Assembly: GCA_016987375.1 (NCBI GenBank)
Contig: PJRA01000160.1
Span: forward strand, 473,828-534,258
DNA length: 60,431 nucleotides
Direction: 5' to 3'
Source: Brachionus koreanus
Taxonomy: Eukaryota; Rotifera; Eurotatoria; Ploima; Brachionidae
The position numbers and the translations under genes were made by a program. This document shows positions 50,145 to 60,431 of the stretch, one piece after another. Numbering within the stretch: the first letter of the stretch is position 1; each line of letters begins with the position of its first letter. The notes beneath the pieces are model-generated. The model saw nothing but the letters and a program-made list of their open reading frames with translations. It did not search any database and had not been told where the DNA came from.

Positions 50145-52273
50145 ATGCTAATATTTTGGCAAAATTACATAAGCTTGATAATTTTATGTCCCATTCTTAT
50201 TAGAGCGGTTAGCAACCAAATAAGAAATTTAAAGCCAGGTACACTAAAATTAAACTTAATTTAATTTTTTAAAAAAAAATTGCTTTTCAATAGAGCATTT
50301 ATGTCAAGAAGAGGGAAATTATTGCATCAAGCCAAAAGAAATTTTTTTGTTATATGATGTGAACCCAGTTGAGGGATTTAATTTGCGTAGAGACGTTTAC
50401 ATTCGAATTGCAAATCTGGTCAAAAAAATAAACAATGAAAGAATTGAATTTAGATTTAAACTGGTTCTTCCTCCTTGGCATAATTTATATCACTGGAAAA
50501 ATAAACAAGTTCAACATTCAATGCTTGATTGGAAAAATTTTTTTGACATTAATTCTCTTAATGAATACATACCAGTTATTGAACTTTCTGACATTATTAA
50601 TGGTAAAATTAAATAATTAAAATAATATTTAAAAAAAAATAAAATATTAAAGAAACCAATGGTACGCTAATATTGGATCAAATATATTTTCTGGAAAATG
50701 ACTTTGAAAATTTTAACAATGAGCCATTTGATAAATTTTTGCTCCAAGATAACTGTGATCAGACAATTTATTTTAAAGTAAACTTGGATTTAATAATCAA
50801 GGTTTAAATATCTCTTAAAGGAAAGAGAATTTATTCGAGGAAATTTCTGGGGCTATGGGCATAAAATTAGAGCAAAAAAATGTCAAAAAATAAAATTTAG
50901 AGGAACTAATTTTTATTTAGGAGATAATTTAATCAAGATACTAAGACAGCAAAACTTAAAGTATATTTCGAATTTTTTATTTATAAATCTGGATTAATAT
51001 ATTTTAAAAATTTTGATAGATTTTTGATGATCGACAAAGCTGAAGCTGTAATTCACCAAGATTATGGCCAATCTGAATACTGGAAGGTAGAGATTTTTTT
51101 TAAACTATGCCAGATCTTTAAGATTTTTGACATATATCGTTTTTCTCTTTGATAGTGTTAGCAAAAGATGTACCATTAGCTCTATTTTTTAAATTCATGT
51201 TTTCTTTAATGATATCATTAATTCAATGTTTTCATCATTAATTTCAAATGTATCGAAACAAATGTAAAATTTATTGTTACAGTATAAAGTTTTTAGTGCA
51301 AATTTTATTTAAGCCTCTTCTTTTTTTGAATACAGGATCATTTTTTAAAGATGAACTTAAAATCTTATTAATTTTTTATTTTTTTTAGATTTTTTTCATT
51401 CATCAAAATAAATAATGCATTAAATTGCTTTAAAGTGAATCAAGATATATTTATATTGTCGACAAATCAGCCTGATTTTTTTTAATTCTAGAAAATATTC
51501 TAAGAAAAATCCATAAACATTACCATATACCATTCATACTATATAATCCATATATCATATTTTCTAGGAAAAATAAAATAAATAAACTTCTAAGTGAGCT
51601 ATTAATTGTTGTCTTTAAAAGTCTTGTTCATTTTTAAATTCTAAGACCAAATTTAATTAGTGATCAGGCACTGTTCTTTATATCTTTTTAAAAATTTTTT
51701 ACTTCAGTGTAGAAAAAGTATGAAATTTTCGCATATTTTGATCGATAAAGGTCTCGATTTGGTCAAATCTTTAAATACCGATGAAAAGAAAAAAATTGGC
51801 GGAAATTATTTAGCGGTTCATTTGAGAAGAGGTGATTTCTTAAAACATAGACCGAGCGTTTCGATTGAACAAATTTGTAAACAGATAAAAATGGTGCTTG
51901 ACCAAGTGAACTTAGAAAGAGTTTTTATAGCTACTGATGGAACTGAGTCAGGTAATTAAATTAAAAGTGAAAAATAGATAGATTTTTTTTTTTAGAAATT
52001 AGAGATGTCAAAAATTTGTTAATGAATTTCGATGTTATAAAGTATAATCCAACCGAGAAGGACCTACAGGATTACAAGGATGGTGGAATTTCAATAATTG
52101 ATCAAATCGTGTGCTCATATGCTGAATTTTTTATAGGAACAAGAGAATCGACATTTTCTCTTAGAATACAAGAAGAACGAGAAATTCTTGGTTTTGATTC
52201 TTCAACAACTTTTAATTGCTTTTGTAATGATCAGAAAATTTGCGAGACAAATAAATGGCTGCTTAAAATTTAA
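50145..52273 (+). CDS. POFUT2: GDP-fucose protein O-fucosyltransferase 2
   Basis: Seven exons: 50145-50238, 50294-50602, 50653-50777, 50821-50960, 51020-51086, 51708-51951 and 51996-52273; phases close for 418 aa (human 429). A hydrophobic N terminus (LIILCPILI) is the expected ER signal. Family blocks: LLYDVNPVEGFNLRRD with the catalytic Glu58, LVLPPWHNLYHW, FWGYGHKIRA, HQDYGQSEYW, AVHLRRGDF, DGGISIIDQIVC, FFIGTRESTFSLRI and EEREILGFD. It transfers fucose from GDP-fucose to Ser/Thr of folded thrombospondin type 1 repeats in the ER, aiding secretion of ADAMTS-like proteins. Intron 5 (621 nt) is the only long one. The next gene starts 136 bp downstream. Confidence 0.96.
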
Positions 52274-52409
52274 TAAACTGAATTTTTTTAATTAATAAAG
52301 TTAAATTTTTTTCTATTTTTTTAAATCAGACGCTTAAAAACGTCTTGAAAAAAAAATTCAAAATTTAAAAAGTTATAATTATTTTTTGTTAATTTTGTAG
52401 CTTAATAAT

Positions 52410-53726
52410 ATGCAATCAAATCGAAATCCAAAAAGTCTTCGAGAGTTTATAGAAAAATCTAAACTAGACATAGATGAAATAAATTTATCGAATAGAAGTG
52501 AATTCGAAGACTCATTAAAAAATTTAAAAAATCTTTCACATGAAGAGAAAACAGAACTTGGAATGCTAAAATCTCGAGTGGAAGAACAATCTCGATTGAT
52601 TATGATTTTGAAGCAACGAGGTGATGAATACATACGAAAAAATGCCGCACTGGAAAAACTAAATCAAGAGCTTTTGGAACAAAAAGATGAACTTGCTTCC
52701 CAAGTTGAACAGTTAAATCAAAAATATAAGTCGTTGTTAGACAAATTTGATTATTTGGCCAACAATCATCAAGAACTGATAAAGATTAAAGACGAATACA
52801 AAAACAAAAATACTGATATAACCCTTAAGTATGTTCAATTATTGGATAAAATGAAAAATTTACCTGATGAAGAAGTATTTGAATTGGAAAAAAAATCACT
52901 TAATGAAAAAATAATGCACTTGGATTTTTTGTGCAAAGATTATGAGCAAAAATTGCAAAATTTGAAAAAAGAAAATGAAGATTTTGTCTCACGATTGAAA
53001 GAAGAAATTTTTAAATCAGAACAAAATGATCAAAAAATATTCAATTTAGTTCAGAGCAACAATCAACTTGATCAAAAAAATAAAGGTTTTTATTTAATAG
53101 CTAATTTTGATTATTTAGTCTTTAGTTAAAAAAAAAAGTAATTTTTTATTATATGTGAATTAAAGAAGTCCAAGCATGTACTTAATGAATTTATCTAGCT
53201 TTGTTTTCCACCCTAGATTTAGAGTATTTTTAATTTTTCATTTGTTTTCAATTTTTAAGAATTGGCCGAAAAAATGGACAAGTTGAATCAAGTTTCGAAA
53301 GAATCTCGAGAAAAAAGTGCCAAAGACATGGATGAATTACAAAAACGTAATTCTGAGTTATCGGTCCTATGTGAAAATTTACGAAATGAAAAAAATATTT
53401 TAACTGAAAATCATCTCAATTTAGAAAAAAATTACAAAAATTTGCATCAAGAAATAAAGTAATTTTTATTTTGAAAGTAACAAATTAAATGACATTTTTT
53501 CAAGTAAAATGAGAGAAATTTATGATAAAGACGCTTTACATAACGAGTTAGATGAAGCTAATAAGCGATATTCTGATCTTCAAAAAGTAAAAGCATATTC
53601 TATTTTTTAAAATTGCGAAATTAATATATTTTTACCAAGCAATTTGATGCTTATAAAAGCTACACAAACGGTTTGTTGGATAAAGAAAGAGAGCTAAATA
53701 ATAAGCTTAGATTTATGATTAGCTAA
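52410..53726 (+). CDS. CCDC89: Coiled-coil protein CCDC89
   Basis: Four exons: 52410-53085, 53260-53458, 53505-53586 and 53640-53726; phases close for 347 aa (human CCDC89/BOIP 374). The protein is almost wholly coiled coil. Diagnostic blocks matching the family: LSHEEKTELGMLKSRVEEQS, LIMILKQRGDE, LANNHQELIKIKDEYK and the C-terminal FDAYKSYTNGLLDKERELNN, KLRF. Vertebrate CCDC89 is expressed mainly in testis and ciliated tissue and was described as interacting with a HEY1-type factor; recent context points to sperm or cilia. Function here is inferred only by homology. Short spacing from POFUT2 suggests a compact tandem arrangement with a small promoter. Confidence 0.88.
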
Positions 53727-54129
53727 TTTTTCATTGATAATGGATAAATATTTATCTAAAAATGCCTTAATTTATTTTTTTTTTAAATATGTACAAAAAT
53801 AATAAAAATATACTTAATTAGAATAACTTTTAAAATCTGTATACAAAAATCAATTTTCCCAAAAAAATATTTTTCTTTGAAATCATTTTATTAAATGCTT
53901 CAATTCAAATTTAAATGATTTAAACAAAAAATAATTAAAATAAGACATTTAATACAGAATTGTTTCATTTAATACAAAACATCTGATCTTAAGTAAATTT
54001 TTATATTTTTAGTTCTGCAAGAACTCTTCATTTTTCTGAAGAATGAATATCATAAAATCCGTTTTTTCTTTTATTAAGTCGACTAATAAATAATATTTTT
54101 ATAAAATGAAAAAATTTTAAAAGCAATTT
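53727..54129. other. Intergenic, AT-rich
   Basis: 3' flank of CCDC89 with several aataaa-like signals. Nothing else seen. Confidence 0.45.
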
Positions 54130-54965
54130 TAAAAACGACCAAATCTAATTGCTATCTTATTTTTGATTTTTTTTAACATCTATTTATTTGGAATGTTAAT
54201 ATAATTGATCTTAGACTTTGAAACGCTTACGACTAAATATGAGAGTATCGATTGTTTTAGGTATAACAGGTGAAGAATTAAAAATGGCACAAAATAAATT
54301 TTTTCTTAAAAAAATTTTATTAAACAAAGGCTTCAGATTTTTTTTTAAATTATTACTGAAGCTTCCTATTTTGAAAAAAATATCACTAAAGGCATTGAAA
54401 TCCATGACGACTTATGATATAAAGCCTAGAGCGAACAGTCTTGGCATAATCTTGTACAACCTTTTTTTTTTATTCTTTTATCATTGGTTCAAGTCGTTTC
54501 TTAATACACTCTCCAAGGTAGACATGTTAGCCTTTAGGTACAAAATATGAATTGCTAATTCCGCGTTATGAAATTGCCAACCAGACCATTAATTTTTCTT
54601 CAAATATTTTAACTTACTTGTTTTTTACACTCTCCGGCATCTTGCTTACGTTACTGCTTTAAAAAATATCATTCTCTGGTAGCGTGGTGTTACCAAAAGT
54701 GAAAAAAAATTCACCATCAATTATAAATTCATATCTCATATATTTTAAAAGCATTCGACGGCATTTTAGCTTTGCTGTCTTCTCTTGGTTAGCATTTAAA
54801 TGAAGTCATTTGTGTTTTTTATACTTTTTAATTTTTGTATATTTTTTTAAAATCGTAACAGAAGTGTACATAAAAGACAATAGGCTCTTAGTTTAGCCAC
54901 CACTAGTTTCGTTGCTATTTTTGCAGGTTTACCACTTCCTTTTAAAACAACGACAAAAGAAATAA
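54130..54965 (-). mobile_element. Mariner-like transposase relic
   Basis: Minus strand, with many frame shifts, gives in order SGKPAKIATKLVVAKLRAYC (helix-turn-helix), FIIDGEFFFTFGNTTLPEND, VKNK, KIMVWLAIS, RGISNSYFVP, IKKRLEPMIKE and VQDYAKTVRSRLYIISRHG. These follow the order of a mariner-type transposase, including the DGE and QD catalytic positions. Frames on the plus strand here are antisense shadows. No termini located. Confidence 0.8.
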
Positions 54966-56633
54966 AATGGTACTAAAAAACAACAAGATTTTTTTTCGAC
55001 TATAAATAAAAATATTGAATAAATATTTTACAAAAAATATATTTTCAAATAACTTCTGAAAAAAAATGCATTTAAAAAAGCTGTTTATGCAAATTTTTAT
55101 CAATTATCATGTGTTTCATTCATGAATTCTACATTCATAGACGAGTATTGATAGAGATTGAATTTAATATTTAAAGGGATATATTTTTTACATTTAAAAA
55201 AAAATATTTTAAAAATTTTTAGATTTATTATGATTTTAATTGTTTTTTATTAATTATCAGGCAATTGAGTTTTCAAGTACAAAATTTGATGCCCTTTTCT
55301 TATTCTATCCAAAAGTTATGATCTAACATTTTAAAACACTCGAATTTTTAGCAACAAAAAAAATATGTCAAAATTCAGTGTTTTTTATCATTACTTTTGA
55401 ATGGATCATTGTTTCAAAATAATTAATATAAATTTACAATCCTTGTAAAACATTAAGCATTTATATTGAATTTATTTTTATTAATTTATTAATATTTAAA
55501 ATGTAAAGACGGACATAGTTGTTAGAAATAATTTAACAAGATCTTCAAGTTAAAAAATTCAAATCTGGTTGCATCATTTGTCAAAATTGTCAGCTGTAAA
55601 TTTGCAAAATTCAACAAATTTGATCTTTAGAGAATTTAAATTACCACACATTCTTTTAAGGCTTGTTTGAGAACTAAAACCTGAATTGAAACCAAATTTT
55701 TAACTTGAATACAGCACTGACATTATAGCTAAATATAATTTTGTTTTAAAGCTATATGTTGGTGATTTAAAATAAGATAAACAGATAAATAAAATCAAGA
55801 ATAAAAATTAATCTTTGAATTTTTATGGGCCTGATAAAATTTGTTGTTTGAACCGAAATTTATTCAATTTTTGTTTATTCAGATTTTAAATAGTTTATTT
55901 TGGCGATTTGATAATCAAAATTAACTTATATAATGACTTTAAATAGAAAAGTTCAAACTAAACTTAACATAAACCAGACTAAGTGCGCTTAATTCTCTTG
56001 AAGATTGATTCATGCAATTCTTGCAAATTATGAATTTGTATATTCGAAGTTGCATATAAATTCAAAATTGACCTAAAGTTTGTGCAGCAACAAGTCTAGC
56101 ATGTTAGTTTGCAATAAAAATCTCAACATAAATATTCAAATTAAATTTGCAGTTGAATTTTCTAATATATAAATATATAAATTATATTATTTATATAAAA
56201 ATTGCGCACATTATTATAATATTAATAACGAAAAAATAGGATCCGATAGGAAAATTTCTATTTTTTTTTTCTAAATTTGAAATATTTAATTAACATAGAT
56301 CAAACAATTATTTTTCCAAAAATTTTGAGTTTTTTTTCAGTGACAAACGAGTTTAAATGAAGGAATAGAAGCTCTTGAATTTGTTGTTGTTTGCTTTCAA
56401 ATAAAGAGACAAAAACTTTTCCAACGATAATTTGAAAATGAGATGTAATTGGGTCAAGCTCAATGTTAAGTCAACCGGACTCAAATTCTCTTTTCGAATT
56501 ATCATATTATTTACCTAAATATATGCAATATCCATATAGCTTACTCTCAAGAATAACAAATATTTTTAAATAAAATTTAAATTTTAGAATTTTTGTAGCG
56601 TTGTCTTTTAATCGTTTAAAATAGCACTTAGAG
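54966..56633. other. Intergenic, AT-rich
   Basis: About 1.7 kb with no recognisable gene. The last few hundred bases form the UBE2S promoter side. Confidence 0.45.
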
Positions 56634-57556
56634 ATGTCGAGTGTAAGTTTTATTTATTTCTTATTTAAAGATTCATTTAAGATTGAAGCTTTTTTAATTT
56701 AGAATTCGGAAAATATTCCTCCACAAGTTATAAAAAGAATTCTGAAAGAAATAGCAGATATATCATCAGAGTCATTGGACGGAATAAAGTTGATCTCAAA
56801 TGACCAAGATGTGTCAGACATACAGGCTTTGATAGACGGTCCAGCTGATACGCCATACTTTGGCGGCTTGTTCCGAGTCAAATTAATTTTATGCAAGGGT
56901 TTTCCGGTCCAACCGCCGAAAGCCTTTTTTATTACTAAAATATTTGTGAGATTCCTGAATAGACTTTTTTTATATTTTGAACTAAACAACTTTTCTTTTA
57001 TCCAGCATCCAAATGTTTCTTCTAATGGAGAAATTTGTGTAAATACTTTAAAAAAAGATTGGAAACCTGAACTTGGTATTAAGCATGTCTTATTGGTGAG
57101 CACATTTTAAAGATTTTTAGAAGTGATAGAAATTTTTTTTTTAAGACCATCAAGTGTTTGCTGATTGTTCCGAATCCGGAGTCTGCTCTGAATGAAGAGG
57201 CCGGAAAACTGCTCCTAGAAGAATACGATGAATATTTTTCGCGAGCGAAATTATACACCGAAGTTCACGCCAGGCACTCGTTGACCTTAAAGTAGATTTG
57301 AGAATTCTAATTGAAATTTAAGCAAGTATTCTTTTTTAGGTCCCAATATCCAGCCGACAATAACATAGGCTCCAAATCATCTTCTTCATCTAATACTAAT
57401 CCATTAGACTCAAATAAGACAATACCAAATAGTGGAAACAATTCGTCAAATCAATCTTCGTCTAGTGATGAGCCAAACATAAAAATGGCCAAGCTTCAAA
57501 CAAATGTAACAACTACAAAAAAGAATGACAAGAAAAAAGCCCTTAAACGATTGTGA
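56634..57556 (+). CDS. UBE2S: Ubiquitin-conjugating enzyme E2 S
   Basis: Five exons: 56634-56642, 56703-56945, 57006-57095, 57146-57291 and 57340-57556; phases close for 234 aa (human 222). UBC fold with [12 protein letters not shown], the HPN motif ([19 protein letters not shown]) and catalytic Cys95, the same number as in human. [23 protein letters not shown] and ARHSL follow. A Ser/Asn-rich linker leads to a basic tail ending KKALKRL; the final LKRL corresponds to the LRRL tail that docks human UBE2S on the APC/C. The enzyme elongates Lys11-linked ubiquitin chains to drive mitotic exit. Exon 1 encodes only three residues. An aataaa follows the stop by about 15 nt. Confidence 0.96.
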
Positions 57557-58039
57557 AAAATTAATAAATCTATACAGTATCAATTGTAATTTCCTAATTT
57601 TTTTATGAATATATGTCTTTTAAAAACTAAGAGTTCACTTTTTTACATGTTCAAGGCTTTTTTTTTCTTATTTTCAAATTGTAGGCTAATTTTTTTATAA
57701 TTTAACATTTAATTAGTCAATTCTTATTTTTAAAATCTCATCCAAGAAAGTAAAAAAAATCTTCTTTGAATGAATTAAATGGAACAGGATAATTTTTTAT
57801 TATGAGCAAATTTTTTTTGTACTCAAATATTCTTTATGTAAATAGCTTAATTACATCATTTTAATAAAATAATTTAATTAAAATTTCTAATAATCATTCA
57901 TTCATTCTAAGATAAGACAACAAAATATATGCTTAATTAAATTAGCATTTCTTGAAGTTTAACAGTTGAACTTAATTCAAAAATTTTCTATTTGGAAATG
58001 TTCAAGGTATAAATTTAAAATTTAAGAAAAAAAAATTGG

Positions 58040-58135
58040 ATATTTTCAATAAAGAAGAATAAATCGGCTGCTATAGCTCAAAAGAGCTTTGCTTAGACTA
58101 GCTGCAAGCTGCAGTAAAAATTACTACTACTACCA
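58040..58135 (+). mobile_element. LINE 3'-end relic
   Basis: Reads aaatcggctgctatagctca, a match to the tail of the IARS2-intron LINE (gcgactgctatagctcatt), followed by an attactactactacc tract as in the relic at 26.2 kb. Confidence 0.65.
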
Positions 58136-58988
58136 TTAATAAGCATACTTAATTATTGATAAAGTAATAAATTAAAAATAAAAAGAATAATTAAAAATTA
58201 ATATATTAATTTTCAAAAGTTTCTTAGTTTTATCTTAAAAATATTAAGTTATTATTTGGATTGGAACTTGACAAAATAAAGTTGAATTATGTCAAAAAAA
58301 AAAGTGTTTTGTTTTTAAAGTAGAGCCATGAAGATTCAAAAAGTATCAGATCAATTCAATTAATAATAATATAATAATAATAATAAGGATTTTCCCATAG
58401 AACAAGGCCTGTAGGCTTCCCCATGTTACCTAAAGCCAATTTATTTAATACAAAATTGTTTGAACAATGCATACTTGTGCCGTTTCTGATTTGAGAATAA
58501 TTAAAAATGAATGAAAGAAATGTTTAGTTACTTATTTCAAATAAACATAGACAAAATTTTTTAAGATTCAGTGAGAACCTGGTTGAAGCAATGACAAAAA
58601 CAAATAATGAATAATAAAAATATTTGGATTTTTTTATTCAATATTGATAAATAATTTATTTGTAATGACCAACATCAAGACCCTTGAGTCCGTCTATTTG
58701 ATTGTTTTGAACTATTTTTGCTCCAAGTTAACTAAAAAACATATACATTTCTTTTATTCATGAAATTTTAAAAAAACTTTTTAGTTTTTTTCTTTAAATT
58801 TTTTAATAACTTAATAATTTTAAATCTAAGCATTCTTCGATGGTGAAGAATGAAAATAAAGTAAAAAAAATCTTCACTTTTTAATAAAGATTCTTAAGTG
58901 TTCACCCATTTAAATGGAATAAAGAAATGGTTTATCAATTGATTGCAAGGTTCATTTTTATTTGGCAAAGTAAAATTTTTGGTTAGAT

Positions 58989-59316
58989 TAGTGTTGACAA
59001 TCAATAATCATAATCGATTTATTTTTTTTAGTTGATTATTAAATCGATTAATTTATATCGAAATGAATAGTTAATATTTAATATTTACAATGAATAGTAT
59101 TTTATTAGCAAAGACATTCTTTTTTTTTTTCAATTAAGTCTTTAAAAATTAATTTAAAAAAAAATTTGATTTTATAAATATAAATTTTTTTGAATAAAAT
59201 TTTTGAATGGCGATTTAATAATCAACCTAAATAAATTAGTCGATTTAATATTCGACTAAGATAAATTAGTGGTTTTTCGAATTTTCCCAATCGATTTGAG
59301 TCGATTACCAACACTA
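58989..59316. mobile_element. hAT-type MITE
   Basis: A 328-bp element starting TAGTGTTGACAATCAATAAT and ending gtcgattaccaacacta. It is flanked by ggttagat (58981-58988) and gattagat (59317-59324), seven of eight identical. Sub-terminal aatcgattta/taaatcgatt blocks occur in both orientations. AT-rich, unlike the GC-rich element at 12.8 kb that shares the same terminal octamer. Confidence 0.85.
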
Positions 59317-60254
59317 GATTAGATCATAATATTTTAGATATGCAATCAAATTTCATTACAGCTTTTCAAGTTTTAGTCGAATTTCAAAACTTTATTTCTG
59401 TAATTTTTAAAAAAGATTGTAAAAAATGAATAATTTAATTGCGTATAAAAAATATTTTGATCAAAATTGAAAAATATATAAGACAATGTGTCTCAACTTA
59501 CTATTCTTAACCTAAAACAGAATTTTAAATATGCTTATATTTTTTGTATTAGCAAAAATAATTTTTCTAATAGTAAGTGATTGATATTGGATATGAATTA
59601 AAATTATTAAAATTTCAGAATTTAGATCTTAACATTGAGAGAAATTTAACTGGTAAAACCAACATCAAAACCTTGAATTTAAACTCTGTCAAGATTTATA
59701 TCAAATAAAAAATTATGAATAATAAATTAATTAGCTAATTAAAAATATGAATCGAGAGCCAAAAAATAGTCAGAGTCGCCCCAATCTTTTTTTAAGATAC
59801 TCAATTTAGGATTTTTTTTCCAAGAGCCATTTTTTTTATAGAAATTAATTTATTAAATTATTTACAAGATTTTTTTGAATAAATGAAAATTTTCAAAATT
59901 TAGTCCAGCCATCAATGCTTATAAAAGTCTTTATACTTAAAATGATTTAAGCAAATTTAGATTTGAAATTAAATTAAGATTTCTCACAAAAATGTTGGTA
60001 TGTAATTATTCTTCTATTTCTATTTTTCTATTATTTACTAAAAAGCTGAAAGCTATAAAATATACTCTTTCAAAATAGTCTGGTCGTTCTGGTGACCCGG
60101 TCATAAAAATTTTAGAGATTTTTTAGTTTTTTATTTAAAGATTGGTTAAAAAATCTCTAGAATTTTGAATAAAAAATAATAAAATATTTTTTCCAAATTT
60201 CTCCAAAATAACTGTAAATTTCTAAGTTATAATTGGTAATTTTTTTTGGGTTGT

Positions 60255-60431
60255 AATTAATTGTGCTCTTAAATATCTTAAATGTGCTCTATAATAATGC
60301 GTGCTCTAAAATTACTAAAAGTGTACACTTAACGTTATTAAATGTGCTCTTAACGAAATTATTATATGCGCCAAAAAAAATAAAAATGTGCTTCAAAAAA
60401 AAACAAATGTGTGCTCTAAAACAACGAAAAC
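60255..60431 (+). repeat. Degenerate tandem repeat
   Basis: About seven irregular units of 20-40 bp, each starting with tgtgctct or a variant (near 60262, 60283, 60300, 60321, 60343, 60387, 60410) followed by an A-rich stretch such as aaattactaaa. The array runs off the end of the window. Confidence 0.65.

Larger units (their letters stand above)
57557..60431. other. Gene-free AT-rich end region
   Basis: No gene seen. Contains a LINE tail, a hAT-type MITE and a degenerate tandem repeat listed separately. A less AT-rich piece near 58388-58440 (cctgtaggcttcc) is unexplained. Confidence 0.5.

Noticed and set aside
54218..54550. 110-codon open frame on the plus strand
   Set aside because: Antisense to a mariner relic on the minus strand.
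56699..57103. Minus-strand open frame
   Set aside because: Antisense to UBE2S exons 2 and 3.

Overview
The window looks like AT-rich nuclear DNA of an animal. Genes are split by very short introns (many of 45-60 nt, GT...AG), and the products are metazoan or ciliate-cell types: CFAP206, CCDC89, POFUT2, RAP1, NSMCE3, a peptide-type GPCR, UBE2S and a mitochondrial isoleucyl-tRNA synthetase. My best guess is a small-genome protostome, perhaps a monogonont rotifer such as Brachionus. That is inference from composition, intron size and transposon style, and I cannot confirm it here.

Layout. 0-5 kb: three minus-strand genes, NSMCE3/MAGE (single exon), RAP1 (two exons) and N-acetylglucosamine-6-phosphate deacetylase (single exon), followed by 4.7 kb of gene-free AT-rich DNA. 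9.8-15.2 kb: four-exon mitochondrial IleRS (minus), whose 2.4 kb intron holds a LINE relic that is itself split by a GC-rich hAT-type element with a perfect 8-bp target duplication. 15.5-16.2 kb: tandem palindromes and a second short element with a perfect 8-bp duplication. 16.7-24.4 kb: a nine-exon peptidase-C45 (Tan-like) gene and a seven-exon aldehyde oxidase, both minus. 24.7-31.8 kb: a C1orf50-like gene and a GH18 chitinase-like gene, both plus, with transposon relics in their large introns. 32.5-34.3 kb: a nearly readable Tc1 transposon next to a MITE. 35.1-37.3 kb: an intronless class A GPCR (minus). 37.3-43.1 kb: mostly empty. 43.1-47.9 kb: thirteen-exon CFAP206 (minus). 48.2-49.5 kb: a long-arm hAT-type element containing an assembly gap. 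50.1-53.7 kb: POFUT2 and CCDC89 in tandem (plus). 54.1-55.0 kb: a mariner relic. 56.6-57.6 kb: UBE2S (plus), then repeats to the end.

The gene models were built by hand from splice signals, reading phase and family similarity. For IleRS, C45, aldehyde oxidase, GH18, CFAP206, POFUT2, CCDC89 and UBE2S all exon phases close and the predicted lengths agree with the families, so I trust these models. There is no operon logic. Loose functional links are cilia (CFAP206, CCDC89), amino-sugar and chitin metabolism (the deacetylase, the GH18 protein), and conjugated-amine or aldehyde chemistry (C45 hydrolase beside aldehyde oxidase).

The least ordinary signals are a GH18 enzyme with Gln in place of the middle catalytic Asp, a GPCR with a very long third extracellular loop, and at least five elements sharing a TAGTGTTG-type terminus but differing inside. 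I found no clear new multi-gene system.
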